A stretch of 64,000 nucleotides of DNA from contig JAKSGN010000023.1 of NCBI GenBank assembly GCA_024180945.1, positions 1,116,001-1,180,000 on the forward strand, in the 5' to 3' direction. The notes beneath the pieces were generated by a model. That model made no database searches. It was given only the letters and a program-made list of their open reading frames with translations, and was not told the origin of the DNA. This stretch comes from Macrophomina tecta (taxonomy: Eukaryota > Ascomycota > Dothideomycetes > Botryosphaeriales > Botryosphaeriaceae). Both the position numbers and the translations under genes were made by a program. Below, one piece after another: positions 45,698 to 56,505 of this stretch (the stretch's first letter is position 1; each line of letters opens with the position of its first letter).

Positions 45698-46133
45698 ACG
45701 TGTTCCACCAGTCAGTGGGACACACCAGTCAGTGGGACACCCCAAAAACCCACCAAAAATCAGAAAAATCGTACCCTAATATCTCAACAACGGCGGGGTA
45801 ATAAACTCTAAAAGTTTAATGGATTATATGCAGTGCTTAAAATTAGAAGTTATTAAATTTTTAAATGCTAAAAGCTTATAGTTTTTAAAATAGTAGTTTT
45901 TTGGCCCCCAAATTCAAAAAATTTCACCTTTTCCTTAATATCTTAAGAATTATAGAAGTTTAGCTCTTAGAAATTTAATGGCCTCTATTTCTAAGTACTA
46001 TCTATCACTTATTAAATTTTCAGAAAATATTACTCCGCCGTTGTTGAGATATTAAGGTACGGTTTTTCTGATTTTTGGTGGGTTTTTGGGGTGTTCCACT
46101 GACTGGTGTGTTCCACTGACTGGTGGAACACGT
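45698..46133 (+). mobile_element. 436-bp pogo-type MITE
   Basis: Terminal inverted repeats of about 105 bp start ACGTGTTC, then twice CACCAGTCAGTGGGACA, then CCCC. TA is duplicated at 45696-45697 and 46134-46135. The arms differ by only a few G/A or C/T changes. The interior is AT-rich and noncoding. The first nine bases of the iteron equal those of the second iteron in the intact transposon at 31797, suggesting mobilisation by a related transposase. Confidence 0.9.
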
Positions 46134-46422
46134 TAATTAGTACTAGTCGTTACTAAGTTCGGTAGTAGAGGAAGGGAGATTAGGGTATATAACCTAGCGG
46201 AGCCCGTATATACTACCTATCTTACTTCTACTACGCCTTTTTAACTATCTCGGATAATAATTAACGGAGGGATGAGACGATTATAGCACTGATAAGTTAT
46301 GCGCCGCTATACTGGCAAGGCCGCACTGGCAAGGCCGTGCTAGCAAGGCGTAGGCCGGCGTAGGTAATGGCTAACCTTACCCTTACCGGCCTCTTGGCCG
46401 CAATTATGACGCGCACGAGCCT
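46134..46422. other. fragment of unknown repeat
   Basis: Contains GGTATATAACC, and three imperfect CTGGCAAGGCCG units at 46312-46352. No protein. Confidence 0.35.
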
Positions 46423-47586
46423 GTGTACAAAATACGATCTTTTCGGTCCAGGCTCGTCAGAATATACGCGAACCATGGTTACGAGCCGTCAGAAAATCAC
46501 TCCTCGCGTCAGAATCCATATGGCGTCATAATCCGTGCACAAAACGCAATCTTCCCTCTGGAGTCTGAAAAGGTCGTAAACTCCGTAAAGACGAATACTC
46601 CGTCTCCGGAAAATAGCGACAACGATGTGAAGAGGAAGACGCCTGGTTCGGTGAGAGGAGTCCGCCGGCTGGCCAAAGAACTCCACAAGGAACAAGCCAT
46701 GCACACAGCCAAAATGGAAGAAATTATCCGAGCGTGTGGGAAGCTCGCAATTCAGAATGAAATTCTTCAGCATGAGAATACTGGTTTGCGTGCAGCGCTT
46801 GTGGAAGAGAAGAAAAAGCGGAAAAGAGGGAAAGGTATGGGGCTTTTCGAGAAAGAACGGCCTGGAGAAGCGCAATTCTTTTCGCCGGCGAAGGTTGCAG
46901 CAGTCAGACAGCGAGCGGAAGAGGTTGAGATTGAGAAGCGACTGCAAAAGTCTCTTGCGGAGGAAAAGAGGGTCCAGCAAGCGCGAGAGAAGGAGGAGAA
47001 AGCACGTGCAAAGGCGGAAAAGGCACGAGAAAGAGAGGAAAAGAAACAAACCAAAATCGTAGAGCGCGAGCAGCTTGCAAAGCAGAGAGAAGAGCGCAAA
47101 GCTGAAAGGCTTATTTTGAAACAAATTCAGCTGAAGAAAACGGCTCAATTAGCTGCTGAGCGGGAGGGTCGGAGAAAGCGGGGGGGGAGAAGATCTGGGA
47201 AAACCAGGTGTGAAAAGGCGCAAGATCGCAGTCCAGGAACAGGCGAAGGCGCCTGGAAAAGCGACTCAACAGCAGAAACATGCTTCAAAGAATTGGCCTA
47301 TGGCAGCAAATTCATCTGCAGAGGTTTGTGGATCAGGTCGCAATGGGTCAAATCAGAATGGGCAGGTTTTGAGAGTTTCAAGGACTGGGCGCAAAATTGC
47401 TCCCCCACTGCGGTATCTAGACTAGAGAATATAACAAGGAGCTTCTCCAGATCGTGTTCTATAAGGCTGTAAAGTTTTATATAAATTGACTCATATATTG
47501 TGGAGTAAGACCATTTTAAAACCCGGTGCTTGATTTTTGATGGGGTGGTCAAGTAGCAGGGATGGTCAAGTAGCCGGGATCTACGT
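46423..47586 (+). pseudogene. pogo/Fot-like transposase C-terminal relic with right terminus
   Basis: The frame shows PSPENSDNDVKRKTPGSV, VRRLAKELHKEQ, LAIQNEILQHENTGLRAAL and a long Arg/Glu/Lys coiled coil, the normal C-terminal tail of fungal DDE_1 transposases. An eight-G run at 47180-47187 coincides with a frameshift. The other frame then gives the family-typical end SRTGRKIAPPLRYLD at 47425. The catalytic core is absent. Further right, 47547-47586 is a terminus: two 17-bp iterons (GGTCAAGTAGCAGGGAT, GGTCAAGTAGCCGGGAT) and CTACGT followed by TA (47587-47588). The left end is lost. Confidence 0.8.
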
Positions 47587-47950
47587 TATCGGTTCCGGCG
47601 CCACTTTAAAGTTGCCGCCCTCGAGAGTTCCCTCGCCAGAGCCTCTGCCACTCCTCTATCACCACCTGGTTGATAGATTTTTTAAATGGCGCTATCGAAC
47701 TGTCGGGTGCGCCTGCCCTTATAGTGCGTGATGATGATGATTAATTCATAGTCCGTCCCAGCCGCCGGAGGCAGCTATGCGGCATGGGGCCGGCTCCTTC
47801 GCTTCCGTTGGACCCATCTGAGTCCAAGCGGGGCGGTAAGAGCTGGCCTTTCACTATCTATCCTGCATATCTCTACAGAGATGTCTCTTGGCGCCACGGT
47901 CTTCCCTCAGCACAGACTTCTCCGGTGAACTATCCCGTCTTTCTCCAGTG

Positions 47951-49453
47951 TCAAGCTTCATGCTGTGAGTGTGGTCTCGCTCCAAATTGCCCAAGGAGCT
48001 TAGTTGCCATTATAAACTTTGCTGCTGCAATGGCTGTGCTGCGCTGGCTCAGCAGCTTCCTTAGATCCATCGTCCAACTCCTCTGCCCCTTCTTGTCCGG
48101 CGTGCGGAAGGTGAGTTTTAGCTCGCTAAATTTGCTACACGAGTACAGCACGTGGCTGACTGTCTGTAGTCCACGCCCACAGTCGCACTCGCCCGACGTC
48201 ACGCTTGGCACCCGTCTTAGATAGAGGAAGTGACTTAGCCCGATCTTGCCTGTTCTCATCTGCACCATTAGCTAGCTTAATGCCCTTGGCGTGCCTCGGT
48301 GAAGTGTTAAGATTTTCCTGCTCGGCTCCGGAGCTACCTTGAAGAGCTGCCGTCCCCGCTCGCTATCCTTCCAGAGCTGCTTTCACTTGTCTAACACGGC
48401 CTGTTTGATGGCTTGCTTAAGTGCTGCTACCAGGCTCGGCTGCATGTGCGGTCCTGTTATACACCGTTCGGCCTCTAGAGTGCGCCACTCCTGCGCTGCC
48501 GCCTTGGCAAGTTTATCCGCTTCTTTATTCCCTAGCAAACCCCGGTGGGATGGGACCTAGTGGAACTTGATTGACACGCCTTACTGCTGGAGGCCTGTTA
48601 GCTTTGCGGTGATTAATCTTAATAGGTCCTGTCCGGACTGCTCGCCGGGTGTCACTAGTGCACGTAGCGCTGCTTGGTTGTCCGTGAAGAGAGCTATTCT
48701 CCGCTTACTGTGGGCCGTCTCCACTTCTGCCAGATCAAGTGCGATTTCTATGCCCCAGATCTCCGTAATAAACACCGTCGCGGTTCTAATCGTACCTATA
48801 TACCTCGTGCGCCTTATATTGGTGGCGGGCGCAGTCGCTGCGGCACCGACGTGACCGTCTATTGCGTTACCGTTAGTGTATATGGCTAGCGTCCCTGTGT
48901 CCTTACTGATCTGGTCGTGCTGAGATATCGCTAACTCGCGTGAATTGGCTATGCACTCGTCAGCCGGCTTCTGCCATGGGGGGAAGAAGTATGGCAGCCT
49001 CTGTTTAATGTTCGTTAGTAGGCCGTCTAGCCATTTATTCCAGTGCTCCCTGATTCTTAGTATCGGGCTGCGCATGCTTACGGAGTCTCGCTTTCTCGAG
49101 TCCCACGTGCGTTCTGTAAGCTGGATTAGTTGCCGGTATAGTGGCGTCGATGCTATCCGCAGGAACGTCTCGCCTATATGCTTTTTAACTATCTGCGCTG
49201 CGGGAAGTAGGAACAGCTTAACGTTGAGAGCCGCTTTTGATGTGGCTTTGTAGGCACCAGCTATAATCCGAGCCGCCCGATATTGGATCGCTTCTATGGT
49301 GTCTATAAGCCGAGCCTCTATCAATTTGCTGCGAAAGCTTCCCATGCCCCAGACGCTGCAGCAGTACAGAGCCCGTGGCAGGATGATGGATCTATAGATC
49401 TGGCATAGTCCCAGAGTAGGGATCCCCCACGTTGAGCCCGCGATGCTTGACAA
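47951..49453 (-). pseudogene. LINE RNase H and C-terminal region
   Basis: Reads LAIYTNGNAIDGHVGAAA where the active family has an Asp after IYT. The catalytic Asp is Asn here (AAC), so RNase H should be inactive. IEIALDLAEVETA and ALFTDNQAALRAL follow. The last part (48268-47951) has CDCGRGLQTVSHVLYSC. The intervening frame has stops. Confidence 0.85.
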
Positions 49454-49599
49454 TGCTATCAGCGTTGTGGTTACTCGGGCTTGCAGCTACTGGATATGCG
49501 TCTTATCGCTTAGCTTCTAATCGAGGAACACTCCTAGGAAGCGGCAGTTATCGCTGGGGCTAAGGTATCGGCGTTCGAGAGTAATGCCTTAGTCCGTCC

Positions 49600-50879
49600 T
49601 AAAGCGCGCAGGAGTCTTCGCGAAATACGTTAGTTTATATTTCTTTACGGCAAACACTTACGTATGCTTGGCTGCCCATCTCTCCGCCTAAGCATGGGCT
49701 TCGGTAAGGAGCTGGCAGTTCTCTTCAGTAGACGAGCGGACTGCGAGCAGGTTTACATCGTCGATGTACCCAATTACTATAACTCCATGTACCGCAAACA
49801 TCTCGAGGAGGTCTGCGTTGTAGAATAGGTATAGCATTAACGAGAGCGGCGAGCCCTACGGGATGCCGGTCGGGGTGTCGTAGCACGCTTCTAATCCGTC
49901 TCTAAGCTTAAGCCTTGTCTTCCTCCCGAGAGGAAGCTTCGGATCCACTCGAGTACCCTACCGCCTATGCGTCTTTTGCGCAGGTTATACAGCAGGGGGG
50001 TGGGAGACGTTGTCGTATGCACCAGAGATGTCTAGTTGGAGGAGGGTTGCCACTCGAGGCTGCGCGCAGTTCCAGGCGCTCTACACCGCTTCCACAAGGT
50101 GAACCGCATGTTCGGTAGATCGACCGCGGCGGCCCCCAATGTGACTTTCGGGGAGGAGATCGAAGCGCTCGACGAGGTAGCTCATACGCTTCGCTATAAT
50201 GGATTCCAGGATCTTGCCGATCTTATTAGTGAGCGCGATTGGCCGGTAGGACTTAGGGTCCGTGTAGTCGTCCTTGTTGTGTTTGCGAAGCGCCAACGTG
50301 GTCGACTATCTAAAATGGCCTGGACAGTGTCCCAGCCTCAGGCTCGCGTTGTAAAGCGTTGTGAGAGTAGGGGCTAGAGCGGGTCCAAGCTGCTGGAAGA
50401 TCCCATTTGGGATCCCGTCCGGACCCGGTGCCTTCCACGGCTTCGCTCTCTGCATGGCCAGCCTTACCTCCTCTACCGTGATGTCTGGCCAGGGCGTCTC
50501 TTCTGGGTAGACAAATCACTCTATATTAGACAGGTCCGCTTGCGGGAGTTCCGGGAAGAAAGCCTCCCGAAGGGTGTCGAGTTTCTCCTTTGACTGTTCT
50601 GCGTATGTCGAGTCTAGCCTCTTAAGAGCTGGCATATGGCTTGATTGATTCGTTCCCCGGTTCTGCGCCCACCTGGCCAGTCTCTAGATGCCGTTGCCCT
50701 TCGTGGCCGCAGCCTCGATCTTTATGCGATGCTACTGTTGCAGCGCTTTTTAGATTAGTCTTCCTTTCCTGTTCCTTATCGACCGGTATCTCTCCCAGTC
50801 CTCCTCCGACCGAGTCCTTTGCCAGACCCTGCGCAGTCTCTGCGTCTCCATCTGAGCCTCTTTGCATTCCTTGGTCCAT
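49600..50879 (-). pseudogene. LINE reverse transcriptase domain
   Basis: YTDPKSYRPIALTNKIGKILE (palm start) lies at 50296-50081, and GYIDDVNLLAVRSSTEE (YxDD box) near 49770. Further stops break the frame, including TAG at 49688-49690 in a context that suggests a former Gln. Confidence 0.8.
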
Positions 50880-50886
50880 CCTGGTA

Positions 50887-51804
50887 TTAACCGCGGCGAC
50901 ACTCGCAGTGGTGGGTCGAGATTTCGATTGCTTGTTTGATGGCTTGGGTCAGGCCGCCTGTGAGGTTTTCGAGTGCCTCCACTGAGTGAAGAGGTGTTAT
51001 TGAGGGGAGATTTTCCTCAGACGTCCGCTTGAGCTTCGCGGTGTCGGTGCTCCTCCAATTCGGTCTCACTTCCAGTGGGCACCAAGGCGGGGACAGATCC
51101 ACGACCGTACTTATGGGAATGTGGTCGGAGTCTTGCTGGAGATCCTCTCTTACTTGACACTTGACTAGGTGCTCCAGGATTCCTGTCGTCATGAGCACCA
51201 GGTCTATAGTAGTCTGAGCGCCGTTTCTTGCGAAGGTGGGGATCGCTGGCGGGGAGACTAGGTGCAGTAAGAAGCGTTCCAGAAGACCGATAAGCTCATC
51301 TGCCTCCCGATCCTGATGGCCGTGTTCAGGTCCTGTCCAGAGGGGGTGGTGGAGGTTAAAGTCACCGAGCACAATATGTTGGTCTTTTGGATGCTCTCGT
51401 AGGGCTGCTGCTAGTGGCTGTAGTGAGCTCGCCGCTCCCGTTCTCCGTGGCGGATTGTAGACGTTGCGGATATGGATCGTTCCCCCTGCACTGCTATTGT
51501 TTGTGGCCTTGAGGTGCAGCGTGCACAGGTCGGATGTGTGGTAGGTCACCGTCCAAGATGAGGGCGCTATCCGTCTGTGCACAAATATGCATGTCCGGGC
51601 AGGGCCGTCCGGATGTAGCAGCTCAAACTCTTTCTTGAGTGGATAGTGTGTTGTACGCCGGAAAGGGTTTTCCCATGGTCCTTGCATGGCGATGATGTCA
51701 AACTCGCGCGTTCGTCGGTCCCGAAACAGGGGCGCCATCACTTTGGTCCTGGATCTCATAACATTGTACTGCAAGATGGAAAGCTGCCTGCCCTTAGTCA
51801 TCAA
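50887..51804 (-). pseudogene. LINE AP-type endonuclease domain
   Basis: An open stretch of 305 residues with LSILQYNVMRSR, IIAMQGPWENP, IHIRNVYNPPRR, IVLGDFNLHHPLW, TIDLVLM and SDHIPI: the metal- and phosphate-binding motifs of exonuclease/endonuclease/phosphatase enzymes that nick target DNA for LINE integration. This domain looks complete, although the element is dead elsewhere. Confidence 0.88.
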
Positions 51805-52066
51805 GCATTGTGATCTCGTTGCTAAGTGGCTGTGTGTTGGCTTGCTCTGATCAGGCTATCGATCTCTTCTTGCCGCTTTCCCCTCAGCACAGTACCTTCG
51901 GGTTCGGCGTGCAGTGACCTCGGTCTTCCGCGCTTCCTGGTCAGGCGTTCTGCCGGGACCGCTGACGTTTGATTTGTCGTCTGTTCAGTGGGTTGAGTTG
52001 TCCGTGTTGGTGCTTGTGTCAGTGCTGGTGGTCTCTTGCTGATGTTTTCCGGGTGAAGAAATGGCC

Positions 52067-53245
52067 TCATGGCCTTAGCTCGTTCAACCCTCTCCTTGTC
52101 TTTCTCTCTAGACAGGCAACGCTCCACGCCGTGTGAGAACGCTTGCACGCAGCGCACCTGCGCTCCGCGCTTGGGTCCTCCTTCTGTCCGCAATCTTTGG
52201 AATTATGCTGGCCTGCAAAATTGCCGCAGGCTTGCGGTGCTTGACACTGGGTTCCTATGTGACCGTACTTTTGGCAGTTGAAGCACTGCTTGGCTTTGCA
52301 GGTTCGATCGTAGAGCTCGCACGAGAGCATCTCCGCCTGCCACGCCATCCCTCCGGTGATCGCTACGTTAGCGTCCTCCGCCCTGCTAAACTCCACCACT
52401 AGCGACGACACCTTCTTGTTGGTGGAAGCCTTGGTTAGCCAGCCTACGTATCTAATCTCAGCATTGGGGAGTAGCGGCTTGTTCTCCGCTTGGAGCAGTT
52501 TGGCATTTTCCATATCTGAGAGGTCTATTGACTTGGTATGTACGCCATGCACAATGACACCATACGTCTGTGTCACGATTCGCGCTGTGCCTCAAAACGT
52601 CTCCACCCAACTGTGTGCGCTTTCCTGCAGTATCTCCTTCTCTTGTTGGTTCCTTGTGTATGCCGCAATATCCCGCTTCGAAGCTGCTTCGCCGCGACTA
52701 CCTGGATCTTGTTCACCCCGGGGTCCGGCTGCGACTTCAGGGTACGATTAATGCGTTCTTTGAGGTGGGTCGGGGGCTGCGAGCGGAGGTGGGCTGATCA
52801 TCTGCGGGTCCGTAAGCTTGATCACTAATTCGCGACACCTGTCATTCGGGCTTGGCGAGAGGTTGGGCTGCATCTGTGCTGTCGCTGTTGCTGTCGTTCG
52901 CATCGCTGCTACTCGAGCCCAGGTCATGGGGCTCTGCTGCGCGGTCCGTTGGATTTGGGTGTCGGCTGTATTGATGGAGTCAGTGGTACGCTTGATGGCA
53001 CTTGTGTCCTTCTTGATGTCGTTCGCAGTCTGGAGGACTGAATGCACGACTGCCTTCAGCTCGGCCGGCGTCGGCTGGCTGAGGGCTTTGTCGCACAACT
53101 CGATGGCGCTTTTGATCAGCGGTGCGATGGTGTGGTAGCGGAAACTGCGTCTGTGATCGCCTGCATCGTCAAGAAGCTGCTTTGCCTGGGTCCTCAGCTG
53201 TGCGGTGTGCTCGTAGAGCGAAAGGGGGTTATCGCCGGGTCGCAA
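52067..53245 (-). pseudogene. LINE ORF1 (Gag-like) with zinc knuckles
   Basis: One frame broken by in-phase stops. The N-terminal coiled segment (TAQLRTQAKQLLDDAGDHR) precedes an RRM-like region (GVIVHGVHTKSIDL, EIRYVGWLTK) and CCHC boxes (CFNCQKYGHIGTQC, CGNFAGQHNSKDC). A following frame (52193-51822) carries a Pro/Thr-rich tail with TRKRGRPRS. It would package the LINE RNA. Confidence 0.85.
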
Positions 53246-53499
53246 GGCGTCGGCGACCGTCAGCGGACAATCCGGTATTGGGCGCTAGCGGATTGCCAGT
53301 AGAGCGGCTTAGTACGCGTTGCAGAGCGATTACGCGTGGTTGTAAGGCGTAATTCCAGGAATTCGTTCTCGCTGCAGGTGGTTATTTTCCCTGTAACCAG
53401 GGCTCTCGAGGGCGACATATAGGGAAGGTCACGTGCAGTAATACGTGATCCAGCCTTTATAAGTAGGATCTCTTCCGGGGCTCACCCGCCTTCCTTTCT

Positions 53500-53610
53500 C
53501 CTGGACCGGGATCCCAATGTAGCTTAGCGTAGAATAGCGTTCCTTGTCCCTATGGTCTGGTAAGGCCGACGAGATGTATGAATCGTTATTATTATCGTCA
53601 TCATCACCTT
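53500..53610 (+). mobile_element. LINE 3' tail fragment
   Basis: GGACCGGGATCCCAATGTAG, GTCCCTATGG, GGCCGACGAGATGTATGA and a decayed ATT/ATC tail, homologous to 40850-40962 and to the minus-strand tail at 21599. Confidence 0.65.
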
Positions 53611-54066
53611 CCTTTCTATACTCCTGTGAAGACTGCGCCGTAACAAGTAAATACTACTAACCACTATGTTGAAATTTGCAATACCGATCGCCATGGAGCA
53701 AAAATAACAGTAGCTATCTATAGTATTGATGATTTCGAAAGCCACCGCTACAGTTCCACCAAAACACTACTATCATATCAATTTGGTCATCCGAAGTGCG
53801 TTTCCATCTCTAGTCCCAACTCAGTGTTTAGCGCTGTTGACAAGTTCGTACCATCTTCAAGATTCAACCACTGTCCCATGTCCATATCGGAGTAGTATTT
53901 TTTCCCGCCCACCACAAAGCTGTAGCTTTTCGAGCTTAAGCATGGTGAAGTAAGCAATATCTGCCGACTGGATGGCTGACTCCTAAGAACATATCTTCCA
54001 ACAACAGGATTTGTTATAACTAAAACCTCTTTCTAAGCAGACGAAACAAAACAAAATTAGCATTTT
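53611..54066. other. intergenic, no gene seen
   Basis: Short frames only. Confidence 0.3.
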
Positions 54067-54538
54067 CTACGGCTTAAAAAGCGGGGTGACCTGACAGTTT
54101 TTCGTCAGGCACATGAGTATGAGTGGTGGTACTTACACTACGTTCTACAGTGACATTCATAGGTTTATCGAAAAAGTCCGCATATTTGTCGTGCTCTTCA
54201 ATGGCTTCAAAGTAGAGGTCTACCAATTCACAAAATTCTTCGTCTGATAAAGCTGTTGCCTTTGGGAGATCCACGTGGTCCGAAAGCGTTGGAGCCTGAT
54301 GTTTTGATTGAACACTCTTCGAAGCAGGGTTGGTGGTATGTATGAGTCGACCAGGAGACTGTCGAGAACAATTTAATTCAGGGAAGAACTTTCGTGAACT
54401 GTTTCCTGCAATCCAATTTCGGGAGATTCGAGTAGAAAGTGTCTTGAGAACATGACATGTTCGAAGGCGCATCTCGTTTCGTACTCTTGAATGATGTTGA
54501 GTTGGAAATCGCTGGAGCTGAAGACTCTGCCACGGCAT
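54067..54538 (-). CDS. frataxin-like protein, truncated (tentative)
   Basis: The ATG at 54538 opens a basic, Ser/Arg-rich N-terminus with RLIHTTNPASK, like a mitochondrial presequence. ALSDEEFCELVDLYFEAIEE then resembles the first helix of frataxin/CyaY (pattern xEFHxLADxxLxxIEE), followed by DKPMNVTVERS, where frataxins have the first strand. A consensus intron (54136-54091: GTAAGT, CCTGACG, GTCAG) leads to only seven more residues (VTPLFKP). The beta-sheet and the NKQxPxxQIW motif of frataxin are missing. It is either a truncated paralog or an unrelated short protein. Known frataxins act in mitochondrial iron-sulfur cluster assembly. This copy probably does not. Confidence 0.4.
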
Positions 54539-55182
54539 AGTCTTAGGGAATTAAGCTTCCCAGAAAGTATTTTGAGCGTTGAACTCAGAACCAGTATATT
54601 CGCCAAATGAAGAATTCGATGACCTTACTCATTTATAATGGGAAATGCAAGGAGGGAATTGATAAGTGGCACACTTAGCTTGCAATTGGCCAGGAGTAGC
54701 TCAGTTGCGCGCATGACCGATCGCTATGTGACACTAAGAATGAAGGTCAGTGCCGGACCACCTTACCCCGCTTTTTTCAACTTAATTGAGCCACTGGCTA
54801 CAGTTCACTTTAACCCAAAAAACCGGTGTGGTACCAAGACTCTAGAGCCACAATATGAGCGATCCATAGGAAGCAGTTTTATTGGTTAGGAGAGCCACCA
54901 AGGCGAAGAGCTCTGGGACTCATTGCGCAAGATATGTAAGAATTACATTTCTTACCATAGAATCTGTTAGAATTTATTGGCATCCTCCCTCGGTTATTAC
55001 ATTGTTCTTGAATCTCCTAGCAATTAACGGGTGAATGAAGACTCTTCTTATTGATGCCCAAACACTCATCGGCATTGGTTATAGGATTACCAACACTCTT
55101 AATAACACTATGCTCTCCCTTATGGTCTCCTCCGAGAGCAAACGATGCCTATACTTACAGGCATTAAAAGCGCTCACAAATG
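54539..55182. other. intergenic, no gene seen
   Basis: Short frames only. A frame starting at 55035 runs into the foldback element and is probably fortuitous or a broken exon. Confidence 0.3.
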
Positions 55183-56177
55183 ATAACCTCCCCCCCGGTG
55201 TAACGAAAAACCCTGTGTACCGAAAAATGACTGAGGTACTTCGGACATTAAGCAACGTAGAAGCTACGCCCATGCGAATATTCTTATTAAACTACTGTTG
55301 GTATGCTCAATGGCTACTGTGGTCATTCAAAATCCCTTCTACTTGCAAAATTACAACGAGCATTGTTACTCTCTTGCCTAATTTCTGCAGAGTGCCCTTT
55401 GATGCTTTAAGCGATTTCTTTTTCGCGCAGCACCACCATAGCTTCTTATTACTAGAAAAACTCATACAGGAGACGGATCAATAGAAATATCACGCCACTC
55501 TGCTGGAATGTCATTAGAGACGAGATGCGTGGTGCAGGAGGCGAATCCGCCACGCAGGTCGGTACCTGTCAGCGCAGCTTTGGCCAGTTGCGGCTAGCTA
55601 CATGGGCTGAAAAGTAGTTACTAAGTGTAGAGGCTGTAAACAGCTGATCATTTCATTGGGTGGCAGTGAGCTGAACCGTGCGCGCAAAGCGAGCGGAACA
55701 TGAAAATTAGCCATTGCGTACGTAAGAAAGCAAGCTGACTCAAATTTACCTACACCACTGCTAGGCTGCAACAGGCCAAAAATGCGCTAATAGGTACCGA
55801 CCTGCGTGGCGGATTCGCCTTCCGCACCACACACCTTATTACTGATAGCATGCCGGCATCATGACATGATTTCCAGAATAAATCAGTGTCCTGTAGAGAT
55901 ATTCTAGAAAAGAAAGAAGCGATGGTGGTGTTGTAGAAGGGAAATATCGCTTGGGGCATCAACGCGTGCTTTGTAGAAACCCGGCAAGAGAATAACAAAC
56001 TTTGTGTAATTTAATAGATCAGCGAGCTAAAAGTAGTGAGATGTAGCTATAGAGCTCATTGATGGTAGTTTTTCAAGTATATTAGCAGAGTCGCACCTTC
56101 TATATTGCTTGGAACTTGAAGTACCTCGGACATTTTTCGGCACACAGGGCTTTTCGTTACACTGGGGGGGAGGTTAT
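55183..56177 (+). mobile_element. ~1-kb foldback element, copy A (complete)
   Basis: Begins ATAACCTCCCCCCCGG and ends with its inverse CTGGGGGGGAGGTTAT. The outer 50 bp are near-perfect inverted repeats (GGTGTAACGAAAAACCC, GTACCGAAAAATGA). A second strong inverted pair (GGCGAATCCGCCACGCAGG, then TCGGTACCT) lies at about 55537-55580 and 55775-55820. Intermediate sequence of the two ~490-bp arms also matches in inverse order. No transposase frame. Confidence 0.85.
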
Positions 56178-56505
56178 GTGCAAGATAATGGAGGCTGCTG
56201 CGAAGCAGGATCTAGAAGGCCGGCTGGGTTCTGCTCGGCGAACTATTCCTGCTGATTCAACTGCAGGAATTTCTTCCACGGGCTTATCCACTGCATCTTC
56301 GTTTGGACCAAATACGCCTTATGTAGATCCATCACAAATGCCACAGGCAGATACATCTATTTCTACAGTCTGGAATGATGAGGCTTCAAGTCTCGACATA
56401 CCCTTCGATTTTCGGGTGACACACGAACCGAACACTCTCGTTGTTTCGGATTATCCGCACGAGAATCGACATCAGTATATCCCTCATTCGGTCACTTTTA
56501 CTTAG
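56178..56505 (+). pseudogene. 3' fragment of an unknown gene
   Basis: An open frame continues out of the foldback element and encodes CKIMEAAAKQDLEGRLGSAR, a Ser/Thr/Pro-rich stretch (STASSFGPNTPYVDPSQMP) and PFDFRVTHEPNTLVV. Composition is coding-like, similar to a disordered C-terminus of a regulator. Its 5' part is not identifiable beyond the element. Assignment is weak. Confidence 0.3.

Larger units (their letters stand above)
47728..53515 (-). mobile_element. long, mutated Tad-like LINE
   Basis: All LINE domains appear in order on the minus strand: ORF1 (53245-52067), endonuclease (51804-50887), reverse transcriptase (about 50880-49600), RNase H (49453-48581) and terminal Cys/His box (48268-47951). 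It ends in a (CAT)n tail at about 47740-47728. A GC-rich leader with CTTATAAAGG precedes ORF1. Several frames are interrupted by stops. It is inserted next to a second LINE tail on the other strand. Confidence 0.9.

Noticed and set aside
46489..47148. 219-codon minus-strand Leu/Phe-rich frame resembling a membrane protein
   Set aside because: Antisense of the Lys/Glu coiled coil of a transposase tail. The hydrophobicity is a mirror effect.
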